The position numbers were made by a program, and so were the translations under genes. Below are positions 34,404 through 42,608 of a stretch of 64,000 bases of DNA, in pieces (positions within the stretch are counted from its first letter, which is position 1; each line of letters starts with the position of its first letter). This DNA is from JACRBR01 sp964371355 (GTDB lineage Bacteria; Chloroflexota; Dehalococcoidia; DSTF01; JACRBR01): positions 1 to 64,000 of the forward strand of contig CAYJMG010000006.1 in the NCBI GenBank assembly GCA_964371355.1, in the 5' to 3' direction. Below the pieces are notes generated by a model, which was given only the letters and a program-made list of their open reading frames with translations, was not told the origin of the DNA and made no database searches.

Positions 34404-36595
34404 GGGGCGCCGCCTCCGGGCGGGCCGCCCCCTCCGCCGCCGGGGAACCCGCCCTGCGGGAAGGACGGGAGGCCGCTCGTGCTGGTGGACGACGCCGTGA
34501 CTGTCGTGGAGCGGCCGGGGACGACGATGGTCTGACCTTCCTCGAGACCGGAGGTGATCTCGGTGTTCGTGCCGTCGCTTAGCCCGGCGGTGACGGTGAC
34601 CTGCGAAATGGTGCCGTCCTCGGCCTGTACCTCCACGTAGGTGTTCGTGCCGGCCTGCTGTATGGCGCGACTGGGGACGGTGAGGACGTTCTGGGCCTGC
34701 TCGGTGACGATGGTAACCGTGGCGTTCATGCCGACGGCGGGCTTCGCGGCGGCCGTGACGGTCGCGGCGGGCGTCGAAGCAGTGCCCGTTGCAGCCACGC
34801 TACCAGCCGGCGGGGTGGCAGCGGGCCTCGCCGTCCCGACGGCCGCAGGGGTCGTAGCGACGTTCACGCCGGGCGTCGCCTGGGCTGCGCCGGCTCGTGG
34901 CGGGCTCGTGGCGCCGGGGCGCCCCTGGAAGCCGCCAGGCAGGCCACCAGCCGTCGGGCTCGTCATGAGGCGGGCCGTGGCCTGGTAGGTGACGACGCCC
35001 TGAGTTGTCGTGCCGGTCGAGCCGACCGATTCGATGATGAAGGGGTAGAAGCCGTCGGTTATTGCCTCGAACGTCGCGGTACCGGCCTGTCCTACCTTCA
35101 CGCTGGTGTAGTCGCTCTCACTGATCGTGAGTTCCAGGACCAGGGCGTCCGGCGTGTTGAGGACAATGGCGGCGGACGCGGCGGACGTGGAGGACGACGA
35201 CGATCCGGCGCCGCCACCCGTGGTGTCGCCGACCTCGATGTTCACCTCGGAGATCGTCCCATCGTAGGGAGCGACCAGCTTTGTGCCTTCGAGCGCCTCC
35301 TGCGCCTCGTCGACGGCGTCCTGAGCCTGCTTCACGGTCTCCTGCTGCTGCAGGATGTCCGTGGCGTCGGCACCGGCGTACGTTTCATCCCGCTTCGCCT
35401 CCGCGGACGACAGGGATGCTGCGGCTGAGTCGATGGCATCCTGCTCGTCCTCGATCTCGTCCGGCGTGGCGCCTGCCTGGAGGTCGGCGAGGGCGTCGTT
35501 CGCCTGATCGACGGCAAGCTGCGCCGCGCTGACCGCAGCATCAGTGCTGGCGATGTCTCCGGCCGAAGGCGCGTCCTCAGCTTCGTCCAGCGCGTCCTGC
35601 GCGTCGTCGACGGCCTCTTCGGCATCTCCGATGGCATCATCGGCTGCCTGTGCGCCGGAGACGGCAGTGCGGTAGGAGGTATTCGCGTTGAGGGCCTTGC
35701 TGGCGGCCTGCGCTTGTGCTGGCGTTCCACTGTCAGCGACCGACACAAGCAAGGCTTCGTCGCCGGAAGCGAGTGGGGCGTCGTGACCGGAGCAGAAAGA
35801 TGGCGACGAATCGATCGCGCAGTAGCTGTCTTCGGCGCTGTAGAGAGCGGCCTTCGTCGAGGCGACCTCGGACTCAGCATCGGCGGCGTCGGACTCGGCC
35901 TTGTCGAGCGCGTTCTCCGCGTTTTCCAGCGCATCCTCCGCCTTGCCTACGGCGGTCTCCGCATCGTCATCGAGCCTGGTGCGGGCTTCATTGGCCTGCT
36001 GCAGCTTCGCCTGCGCGGCGGTCACATCCTGCTGGGCCGCGGCGAGCTCGAGGGCCGTCGGAGGATCGAGCAGGTCCTCCATCGCACGCACGGCCTTGTC
36101 GTAGCTGGACTGGGCCGAAGCAACGCTCTGGTCGGCGGATGCGAGATCGGCTGCGCTGACCCCGTCGAGTACGTCGTCGAGCTTCGCTTGCGCGACCTGG
36201 AGGGCAACCCGGGCCGTATCGAGCGCGCGCTGCGCGTCCGCCGGGTCGATCTCGGCGAGCACGTCCCCGGCCTTCACCTGCTGGCCCATCGTAACGTTGA
36301 CCTTTGTGACGTCGCCGGACTCTTCGAACGACAGGTCGCTGGTCTGTTTCGTTGCAACCGTCCCGCTGGTGCTGATCGACTTCGTAATCGAGCCGAGTGA
36401 GACCTGCGCGGTGGTCGACTCAATCGCGGTCTCGCCCCCGCCGCCGCCGCGGAAGAAGAAGTACCAGCTCAAGAGGGCGGCAGCGCCGGCGACACCGAGG
36501 AGGGCCAGCCAGAGGAGGCGGCGTTTCCAGCCGCCACCGGCATCGCCGAGGAGGTCTCCGTAGTCGAAAGCAGTTTCGGATTCCGCGATCGCCAT
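34400..36595 (-). CDS. MacA-like membrane-fusion/adaptor protein with long coiled coil
   Basis: A 731-aa HlyD/MacA-type adaptor: a membrane helix (about 28-46), lipoyl half-motif (SFEESGDVTKVNVTMGQQVK, VLAEIDPADAQ), then an unusually long Ala/Asp-rich coiled coil (about 110-430), the second lipoyl part (KLVAPYDGTISEVNIEVGDT), a beta-barrel, and Pro/Ala/Thr- and Gly-rich linkers. The coiled coil has two cysteines (YCAIDSSPSFCSG). It is about twice the length of MacA. The ATG at 36595 has GAGG upstream. A four-repeat operator lies about 120 bp before the gene. Confidence 0.85.
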   Translation of the reverse strand: MAIAESETAFDYGDLLGDAGGGWKRRLLWLALLGVAGAAALLSWYFFFRGGGGGETAIESTTAQVSLGSITKSISTSGTVATKQTSDLSFEESGDVTKVNVTMGQQVKAGDVLAEIDPADAQRALDTARVALQVAQAKLDDVLDGVSAADLASADQSVASAQSSYDKAVRAMEDLLDPPTALELAAAQQDVTAAQAKLQQANEARTRLDDDAETAVGKAEDALENAENALDKAESDAADAESEVASTKAALYSAEDSYCAIDSSPSFCSGHDAPLASGDEALLVSVADSGTPAQAQAASKALNANTSYRTAVSGAQAADDAIGDAEEAVDDAQDALDEAEDAPSAGDIASTDAAVSAAQLAVDQANDALADLQAGATPDEIEDEQDAIDSAAASLSSAEAKRDETYAGADATDILQQQETVKQAQDAVDEAQEALEGTKLVAPYDGTISEVNIEVGDTTGGGAGSSSSSTSAASAAIVLNTPDALVLELTISESDYTSVKVGQAGTATFEAITDGFYPFIIESVGSTGTTTQGVVTYQATARLMTSPTAGGLPGGFQGRPGATSPPRAGAAQATPGVNVATTPAAVGTARPAATPPAGSVAATGTASTPAATVTAAAKPAVGMNATVTIVTEQAQNVLTVPSRAIQQAGTNTYVEVQAEDGTISQVTVTAGLSDGTNTEITSGLEEGQTIVVPGRSTTVTASSTSTSGLPSFPQGGFPGGGGGGPPGGGAP

Positions 36596-36699
36596 CAATA
36601 CCTCGATTTCAGAAGTGCTGCCCGGGAGACGAGTGGCGCGGCGCGGGGGCGTCGAAGCGCCGACCCGCGCCACGCATCGCCTGGGACAGGCGCGTTGCG

Positions 36700-36753
36700 A
36701 TTCTGGACGATGGCGTTAAGCGTTTCTTGAGGTAGGCCTAAGAACGGGCTAAG
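36700..36753 (-). promoter_or_regulatory. Four-repeat response-regulator operator and promoter, MacAB-like operon
   Basis: Read on the minus strand: CTTAG-N6-CTTAG-N6-CTCAA-N6-CTTAA (36753-36716), an exact 11-bp period, then 10 nt and CAGAAT (36705-36700) as a -10 box. The same layout, with the third repeat degenerate too, precedes the GT39 gene at 38156. It fits an OmpR-family activator replacing the -35 box. Confidence 0.7.
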
Positions 36754-36781
36754 AAAGCGAGGGCCTCCGGCTGCCGGCCGC

Positions 36782-37561
36782 TCAGGCGTTCCGGATCAGC
36801 AGGCCGCCGTCGACGACGAGGGCGGCGCCATTGATGAAGCTGGCGGCGGGCAGCGCGAGGCTCAGCGTCGCGTGGGCGACCTCCTCCGGGTCGCCGTAAC
36901 GCTTGAGGGCCACGCGGCGGCGGGCGAACTTGTCCTTCGCTTCATCGGGGATGGGCGCTGTCATGGCGGTGCGGATGGGGCCGGGACACACGCAGTTCAC
37001 GTTGATGCCGCGCGGCCCAAGCTCGACCGCCATCGAGCGGGTGAGGCCGATGACGCCGTGCTTGGATGCGGTGTACGGGCTGGCACCGGCCGTCGCGCCC
37101 CAGCCCTCCGTCGAGGCGATGTTCACGACGCGGCCGTCGCGATTGCGCGCGAGGTCATCCATGCAGGCACGGATGAGGCGGGCCTGAGCCGTGAGGTTGA
37201 CCGCGATCGTGAGTTCCCAAGCCTTCTCCCAGTACTCGTGATCGATGGGCGCGCCGACGGAGATGCCCGCATTGTTGATAAGAATGTCGATGGGGCCGAG
37301 ATCGGCGCGGATGCGGGCGACGAGATCGGGTATGGCGGCGCCGTCGCCCAGATCGGCGGAGTAAGCGTTCGCCGTGCCGCCCGCCGTGCGGACCTCGGCG
37401 GCGACTGCCTGGACGCCTTCGGCGTTGCGGTCGACGAGCGCTAGCTTCGCGCCTTCGTCGGCGAAGACGTACGCCGTGGCGCGGCCCATGCCGCTGGCGG
37501 CGCCGGTGATGATGGCGACGCGGCCCTCTATCGAGCGGCTGAGTTTGCTGAGCTTCGGCAT
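36782..37561 (-). CDS. Short-chain dehydrogenase (FabG-like)
   Basis: A 259-aa classical SDR: VAIITGAASGMGRATAYVFA (about 15-34), ILINNAGISVGAPI, catalytic Ser in VVNIASTEGW and YTASK near 158-162, and NCVCPGPIRTAM and the ending GAALVVDGGLLI of the 3-oxoacyl-ACP reductase-like group. The natural substrate is unknown. The ATG at 37561 is 9 nt after TATAGT. It is transcribed toward the exporter operon but that has its own operator. Divergent from the gene at 37631. Confidence 0.88.
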   Translation of the reverse strand: MPKLSKLSRSIEGRVAIITGAASGMGRATAYVFADEGAKLALVDRNAEGVQAVAAEVRTAGGTANAYSADLGDGAAIPDLVARIRADLGPIDILINNAGISVGAPIDHEYWEKAWELTIAVNLTAQARLIRACMDDLARNRDGRVVNIASTEGWGATAGASPYTASKHGVIGLTRSMAVELGPRGINVNCVCPGPIRTAMTAPIPDEAKDKFARRRVALKRYGDPEEVAHATLSLALPAASFINGAALVVDGGLLIRNA

Positions 37562-37599
37562 AACGCCGGGACTATAGCCGGTTGCCGGGGGACGGCCAA
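37562..37599 (-). promoter_or_regulatory. Promoter TTGGCC-N17-TATAGT of the SDR gene
   Basis: TTGGCC (37599-37594) and TATAGT (37576-37571) are separated by 17 bp on the minus strand, 9 nt from the ATG, so the leader is very short or absent. The divergent gene at 37631 has TATGAT at 37616-37621, 9-10 nt before its ATG. Confidence 0.5.
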
Positions 37600-37630
37600 A
37601 CGGTGCCCGCGGGCTATGATGGGAGCAGCA

Positions 37631-38137
37631 ATGTCCACGAGACTGGCATCGATCCTTGCCGCCGGAATGCTCGCCATCGTCGTGGCGGCTGGGGTCGCTG
37701 CGTACGCCGGCGTGCGGCTGGCCACGGACGGCCCGAGCCGGCAGGACGAGGTGGCGGCGCGCGGGGCGCTCGTGATGCCGTTCGACCTCGACAAGACGAC
37801 GCACGTCTTCAGGAAGACGGACGAAGGCGGGGTTCAGACAGTCACCGCCGACGACCCGGCAGACGACGAGCAGATCGCGCTGATCCGGTCCCACCTACAG
37901 GCTGAGGTGGAGCGCTTCGCGGACGGTGACTTCGGCGACCCCACGTCGATCCACGGCGACGACATGCCGGGCCTGCGCGAGCTGCGAGCGCGAGCCGACG
38001 AGTTGCGGCTGGCGTATCGCGAACTGCCAGACGGGGCGAGCATCACCTACACGTCGGAGAGCGCGGACGTCATCGTTGCGCTCCATGCCTGGTTCGACGC
38101 GCAGCTTGCGGACCACGGCACCCACGCCCACGGCTAA
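37631..38137 (+). CDS. Conserved-looking exported or membrane-anchored protein, unknown function
   Basis: A 168-aa protein with an N-terminal hydrophobic segment (LASILAAGMLAIVVAAGVAA, about 5-30) and a soluble domain outside the membrane: MPFDLDKTTHVFRKTDEGGV, SHLQAEVERFADGDFGDP, GDDMPGLRELRARADELRL and a His-containing end HAWFDAQLADHGTHAHG. I recall similar proteins being mislabelled as aspartate carbamoyltransferase; no such catalytic motif is seen. The ATG at 37631 follows GGGAGCAGC and a TATGAT box. It is directly before the GT39 operator. Confidence 0.7.
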   Translation: MSTRLASILAAGMLAIVVAAGVAAYAGVRLATDGPSRQDEVAARGALVMPFDLDKTTHVFRKTDEGGVQTVTADDPADDEQIALIRSHLQAEVERFADGDFGDPTSIHGDDMPGLRELRARADELRLAYRELPDGASITYTSESADVIVALHAWFDAQLADHGTHAHG

Positions 38138-38155
38138 GTCCCCCCGGCTCAGATT

Positions 38156-38209
38156 CTTAGACGGCCCTTAAGCTCCATTCAGGCCCCGCTTAGCGCGCCC
38201 GGCGATTCT
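38156..38209 (+). promoter_or_regulatory. Four-repeat response-regulator operator and promoter, GT39 gene
   Basis: CTTAG-N6-CTTAA-N6-TTCAG-N6-CTTAG (38156-38193) has an exact 11-bp period, followed by 10 nt and GATTCT (38204-38209) as a -10 box. Number, spacing, the weak third repeat and the distance to -10 all match the operator at 36700-36753. Confidence 0.72.
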
Positions 38210-38250
38210 CCCCGTGACAGGTTGGCGGAGTATTGCGACAGGCGCAGGGC

Positions 38251-40398
38251 ATGGCGACTCGAACATCAGAACTCGTGGGCGGGGCCGGACACGGGCGGAC
38301 AGCAGCCCGGACCATACCGATACCGTCGCTGTCGTGGGATGCGTTGTCGCTGATCAGCGTCGTCGTCGCGGCGGGCGCGCTGTATGCGTGGCGGCTGTCG
38401 GAGAACGGCTATGGCAACATCTACTACGCGGCCGCCGTGCGCTCGATGACGGTGTCGTGGAGCAACTTCTTCTTCGGGGCGTTCGACCCCGGCGGGTACA
38501 TCACCGTCGATAAGCCGCCGGCGTTCCTCTGGGTGGGGGCGCTGTCCGCGCGCATCTTCGGCTATTCGAGCTGGTCGATCCTGCTGCCGAGCGCGGTGGC
38601 GGGAGCGGCGAGCGTCGGGCTGTTGTGGGCGATCGTGCGAAAGCACTTCGGGCTGCTGGCGGCGACAGTCGCGGCGGTGGCGCTGGCACTCTCTCCAATC
38701 GCGGCGGCGGTGAACCGGCTGAACCTCCCGGAGCCGTTCATGATCCTGGCGCTCGTCGGGGCGGCGGCCGCGGTGCTGCAGTCGGTGGAGAGCCGGCGCT
38801 GGTGGGCGTGGGTCGTGCTGGCCGGATTTCTGGTCGGCGTGGCGTTCAACATCAAGATGATGGCGGCGTGGATCCCGGGGCCGGCGCTCGCGTTGGCACT
38901 CGTCGTATCAGCGCGCGAGGTGAGCTGGCGCGCGGCACGCGACGTGATCGCGCGGCTGGCGGTGCTGGGCGCGGTTACGCTGGCGGTGTCGGCGTCGTGG
39001 ATGGTGGTGGTGGACGTCTGGCCGGCGGACGCGCGGCCGTACGTCGGCGGGAGCACGGACAACACGGTGCTGGACCTGGCGCTGGGTTACAACGGCTTCG
39101 GTCGCGTCGACGGCGAGAGCCAGGGCCCTGGCGGGCGGGCGCCGAACGCGGGGCCGAACCAGCAGCCTCCACCGGACGGCGTCGACGGAGGCGACGGCGC
39201 GCAGCAGGCGCCGGGCGGGCTGCCTGTCCCGCCAGCAGGTGCGCTGCCCGGCGGCGCTGGCGATGGCGGCGGTGCGGCGGCGGGCGGGTTCCGGGGCGCG
39301 GGTGGGATCGTCGCGGGCGTTCCGGGCCTGTGGCGGATGTTCGATGACGCGAACGGCGGACAGATCGGGTGGCTGCTGCCATTCGCGATCGGGTCGGGCG
39401 TCTTCGCGCTGTGGTGGTGGCGGCGTGATCCGGCGCGGCGCGCGTTCGCGACCTTGTTCCTGGGGTGGGTCGTGCTGTATGGCGCCGTGTTTTCCTACGC
39501 CCAGGGGATCTTCCACAGCTACTACACGTCGGCAATGGCGCCCGGCGTAGCGGCGCTGACCGGAATGGGCGCACTGGCAATGACGGAAGCGGTGCGCCGC
39601 GACCGCAGGTGGCTCGTCGGGCTCGCCGGGCTGGCTGCCATAACGCTGTGGGCACAACTGACGATCGCGGACAGGACGCCGGACTTCTACGGCTGGGTGC
39701 GGCCAATCACGGTCGTGACGGTGGTGGCGGGCCTGGGGTTGTGCGGGCTGCTGGCGCTGCGGCGTCTGCCGATCGCGGCAGGCGTGGCCACGGTGGCCGG
39801 CGGACTGCTGCTGTTGCCGGCGGCGTGGACGGTCAGCGCGGCGGCGAACACGTCGCTGAACACGACCCTGCCGCAGGCAGGGCCGCAGCAGGGCGCCAGC
39901 GGGCGGACCTTCGGTTCGGACGCGTTTGACAACGGGACGGCCCAGATCGCAGCATGGCTGGAGGCGAACAGCGACGAAGATGCGCCATGGCAGCTCGTCG
40001 TGTCGAACTCGCAGAACGGCTCGAGGCTCATCGCCGAGTACGGGATCTCGGTGATGTCAATCGGTGGGTTCAGCGGGTCTGACAACACGACGACGGTCGA
40101 CGAGTTCGCCGATCTCGTATCATCAGGATCCGTGCGTTACATCCTGGTGGGCCAGATCGGCGTGGTCGGTGCGGACGGCGGCGGTATTCCCGGCGACGGA
40201 CCGGCGGCGGACGGCGGCTTCCGAGACGGCGGCATGGCCGGGCCGGGCGGCGGGCAAGGCTCGGCAGCGGCGCAGGTTATGGCGGCGGTGCAGGAGACGT
40301 GTACGACGGTCACGGATCCGGACCTGCCGCCGGCGTACCAGGGAAGTCTGTACGACTGCGCGGGAGTTGCCGATGCCCTCCGCAGGGGCTCCCCGTAG
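38251..40398 (+). CDS. GT39/ArnT-like membrane glycosyltransferase
   Basis: A 715-aa polytopic protein of the PMT/ArnT class, which moves sugars from polyprenyl phosphate to envelope acceptors. The first loop has NIYYAAAVRSMTVSWSNFFF and FDPGGYITVDKPPAFLWVGA, a family signature, with about 11-13 helices. A Gly/Pro/Gln-rich loop (about 295-355) and a Gly-rich stretch near 640 are low-complexity inserts. The soluble C-terminus (about 560-715) has WLEANSDEDAPWQLVVSNSQ. The ATG at 38251 is chosen; 38233 is possible. It is followed by GtrA, which may supply the flipped lipid-linked sugar. Confidence 0.85.
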   Translation: MATRTSELVGGAGHGRTAARTIPIPSLSWDALSLISVVVAAGALYAWRLSENGYGNIYYAAAVRSMTVSWSNFFFGAFDPGGYITVDKPPAFLWVGALSARIFGYSSWSILLPSAVAGAASVGLLWAIVRKHFGLLAATVAAVALALSPIAAAVNRLNLPEPFMILALVGAAAAVLQSVESRRWWAWVVLAGFLVGVAFNIKMMAAWIPGPALALALVVSAREVSWRAARDVIARLAVLGAVTLAVSASWMVVVDVWPADARPYVGGSTDNTVLDLALGYNGFGRVDGESQGPGGRAPNAGPNQQPPPDGVDGGDGAQQAPGGLPVPPAGALPGGAGDGGGAAAGGFRGAGGIVAGVPGLWRMFDDANGGQIGWLLPFAIGSGVFALWWWRRDPARRAFATLFLGWVVLYGAVFSYAQGIFHSYYTSAMAPGVAALTGMGALAMTEAVRRDRRWLVGLAGLAAITLWAQLTIADRTPDFYGWVRPITVVTVVAGLGLCGLLALRRLPIAAGVATVAGGLLLLPAAWTVSAAANTSLNTTLPQAGPQQGASGRTFGSDAFDNGTAQIAAWLEANSDEDAPWQLVVSNSQNGSRLIAEYGISVMSIGGFSGSDNTTTVDEFADLVSSGSVRYILVGQIGVVGADGGGIPGDGPAADGGFRDGGMAGPGGGQGSAAAQVMAAVQETCTTVTDPDLPPAYQGSLYDCAGVADALRRGSP

Positions 40399-40412
40399 CG
40401 CGGAGTAGGGAT

Positions 40413-40883
40413 GTGTTGAAGCAGATCGAACGCTGGCTTTCGCCTGAGATGGCGAAGTTCCTCGCCGTTGGAGGCATCAGCTACGTCGTGAACCAGGCGG
40501 CGCTATTCGTCGCCTACGAGCAGATCTTCGCCAGCGTCAGTCGCCACCTCGAGACGTCGCTGGGAACAATGAACCTGGCGCTGCTGTGCGCATCGGTCGT
40601 GGCCGTCGAAATCGCGATCATCGCACGCTTCTTGCTGAACGACGGTTGGACGTTCCGGCACCGGCGCGACAAGCCGTTCGTGCACCGGTTTGTGCAGTCG
40701 AACTTCGGCTCGTTCGGCAGCCCGATGATCTCGTTGCTGACGCTGAACCTGCTGACGCCCGTCTTCGGCATCAACTACCTGCTGTCTAATTCCATCGGCA
40801 TCGCGCTCGGGCTCGCCTGGAACTGGGGCTGGAGCACGCGTGTGGTCTGGCGGCCCGCCGAAGAAGCAGTCGAAGCCGACTAG
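40413..40883 (+). CDS. GtrA-like membrane protein
   Basis: A 156-aa protein with four membrane helices and the GtrA pattern (FLAVGGISYVVNQAALFVAY, then RFLLNDGWTFRHRR and the last helices LLSNSIGIALGLAWNWGW). GtrA proteins are thought to flip polyprenyl-phosphate sugars. The GTG at 40413 follows GGAGTAGGG and lies 14 bp after the glycosyltransferase stop, so it is in the same operon and probably the same regulon. Confidence 0.85.
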   Translation: MLKQIERWLSPEMAKFLAVGGISYVVNQAALFVAYEQIFASVSRHLETSLGTMNLALLCASVVAVEIAIIARFLLNDGWTFRHRRDKPFVHRFVQSNFGSFGSPMISLLTLNLLTPVFGINYLLSNSIGIALGLAWNWGWSTRVVWRPAEEAVEAD

Positions 40884-40917
40884 GGCCGCGTCACCGGCAT
40901 AGGCCGCGCTCGTGCCA

Positions 40918-40946
40918 CACGGGCGGGCTGAAAGGCCGCGCTGCGG
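40918..40946. repeat. Degenerate type B REP-like hairpin
   Basis: GGGCGGGCTGAAAGGCCGCGC followed by TGCGGCG, a decayed version of the unit at 136-162. It lies after gtrA and could act as a weak terminator. Confidence 0.5.
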
Positions 40947-41038
40947 CGTCGGATCTTGCCGGCGAGTTTCACTTGACCCACGCGCGAGACGGCGCCTAGG
41001 ATCGGCGCGCATCCGGGTTGGATGCGGGAGGTGACGCG

Positions 41039-42535
41039 ATGGCCGACGCACCCTTAGTGAAGACGACAGCAGGAGCCGTCCGCGGCACCAGAGACGGCGG
41101 GATCGAGATCTTCAGGGGAATCCCGTACGCGGCGCCGCCCGTGGGGCCGCTGCGGTTCCGGCCGCCAACGGCGGCCGCGCCCTGGGACGGCGTGCGCGAC
41201 GCCCTGGAGTTCGGGCCCTCGTGCCCGCAGCCGGCGGAACGGCCCGAGGGCTGGGCGCCGGAGCCCGCGCTCTCGGAAGACTGCCTGTACCTCAACGTGT
41301 GGACGCCGGGCACGGGCGACGGCGCGCGGCGCCCGGTGATGGTGTGGATGCACGGTGGCGGGTACAGCATCGGCTCCGGGTCGTGGCCCGTGTACGACGG
41401 AACGGCGTTGGCGCGGCGCGGCGACACGGTCGTGGTCACGCTGAACCACCGGCTGGGGATCCTCGGCTACTTGCACCTGAAGGAGCTGGCCGGAGCGGGG
41501 TTTGCATCCTCGGGGAACGCGGGCATGCTGGACCTGGTGGCGGCGCTGCAGTGGGTGCGCGACAACATCGCCGCGTTTGGCGGCGATTCGGACAACGTCA
41601 CGATCTTCGGTGAGTCGGGCGGTGGCGCGAAAGTATCGACGCTCATCGCGATGCCGGCTGCGCGCGGGCTCTTTCACCGCGCGGCGATCCAGAGCGGCCC
41701 CGGCCTGCGCGTGAAGCCGCCCGAGCAGGCAGCGGAGCTAGCGGAGAAGATCGCGGCCGAGATATGCGGCGGATCTTTCGACCTGGCGGCGCTGCAGGCA
41801 GCGCCCATCGAGCGGCTGCGCGAGGCGCAGGGCAAGCTGGGACGTAGCGCGGTGTTCGCATTCAGCCCGGTCCTCGACTCGGAGGTGATTCCGGAGCACC
41901 CGGGCGACGCGATCAAGAACGGCACGGCGGCCGACGTCCCGATGATCGTCGGCTGCAACCGCGACGAGGCGACGCTGTTTCTGGCGATGAACCCCGCGAG
42001 CGGCGAGGTCGCCGACGACGACGGACTGCTCGCGAGGCTGGTCACGCTCGGCAGCGATGCCGGGGCCATTGTCGAGGCATACCGGCGCACCCGGCCGGAG
42101 ACGGCCGCGCGCGATCTGCTGGTGGCGATCGAAAGCGACCGCATGATGCGGATCCCGTCGATCCGGCTGGCTGAACGTAAGCTGGCGGGCGGCAGGGCGC
42201 CGGTGTTCATGTACCTGTTCCGCTGGGCGGCAGGGCCGCTGGGCTCGGCGCACGGGTTCGAGATCCCGTTCGTGTTCGACAACGCGCGGCCGCCAGTGAT
42301 GCCGGAGTCTGTGAGCCGGGGCGACCTGGCGGCGCGCATGAGCGAGGCGTGGCTGGCGTTCGCACGCAGCGGACGGCCCGACCATCCGGGGAATCCGGAC
42401 TGGCCGGCGTACACGCTGGAGGACCGGGCGACGATGACCTTCGACCGCGACGAGTCGCACGTCGAGCGCGATCCGTGCGGCGAGGAACGCAGGGCGTGGG
42501 AACAGACGCGCGCGCCGATCGGCATGCCCGCCTGA
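41039..42535 (+). CDS. Type-B carboxylesterase
   Basis: A 498-aa alpha/beta hydrolase. N-terminal FRGIPYAAPPVGPLRFRPP, EDCLYLNVWTP, oxyanion region WMHGGGYSIGS, nucleophile Ser at about 193 in IFGESGGGAKVS (the usual GESAGG has Gly here), and probable catalytic His in AHGFEIPFVFD. No signal peptide, so it is cytoplasmic. The ATG at 41039 follows GGGAGGTGA. It may hydrolyse esters for the oxidoreductases that follow (42609), from which it is 73 bp apart. Confidence 0.88.
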   Translation: MADAPLVKTTAGAVRGTRDGGIEIFRGIPYAAPPVGPLRFRPPTAAAPWDGVRDALEFGPSCPQPAERPEGWAPEPALSEDCLYLNVWTPGTGDGARRPVMVWMHGGGYSIGSGSWPVYDGTALARRGDTVVVTLNHRLGILGYLHLKELAGAGFASSGNAGMLDLVAALQWVRDNIAAFGGDSDNVTIFGESGGGAKVSTLIAMPAARGLFHRAAIQSGPGLRVKPPEQAAELAEKIAAEICGGSFDLAALQAAPIERLREAQGKLGRSAVFAFSPVLDSEVIPEHPGDAIKNGTAADVPMIVGCNRDEATLFLAMNPASGEVADDDGLLARLVTLGSDAGAIVEAYRRTRPETAARDLLVAIESDRMMRIPSIRLAERKLAGGRAPVFMYLFRWAAGPLGSAHGFEIPFVFDNARPPVMPESVSRGDLAARMSEAWLAFARSGRPDHPGNPDWPAYTLEDRATMTFDRDESHVERDPCGEERRAWEQTRAPIGMPA

Positions 42536-42608
42536 CGCGCAGCCGCATCACGAACGACGCCCGCACAGAAGCGCGGGGCTGACGGCGCCTGACGAAAGGA
42601 CGCAGGGT

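Noticed and set aside
37631..38137. Aspartate carbamoyltransferase
   Set aside because: I recall this label on similar proteins, but no carbamoyl-phosphate or aspartate binding motif is present and the size is too small.
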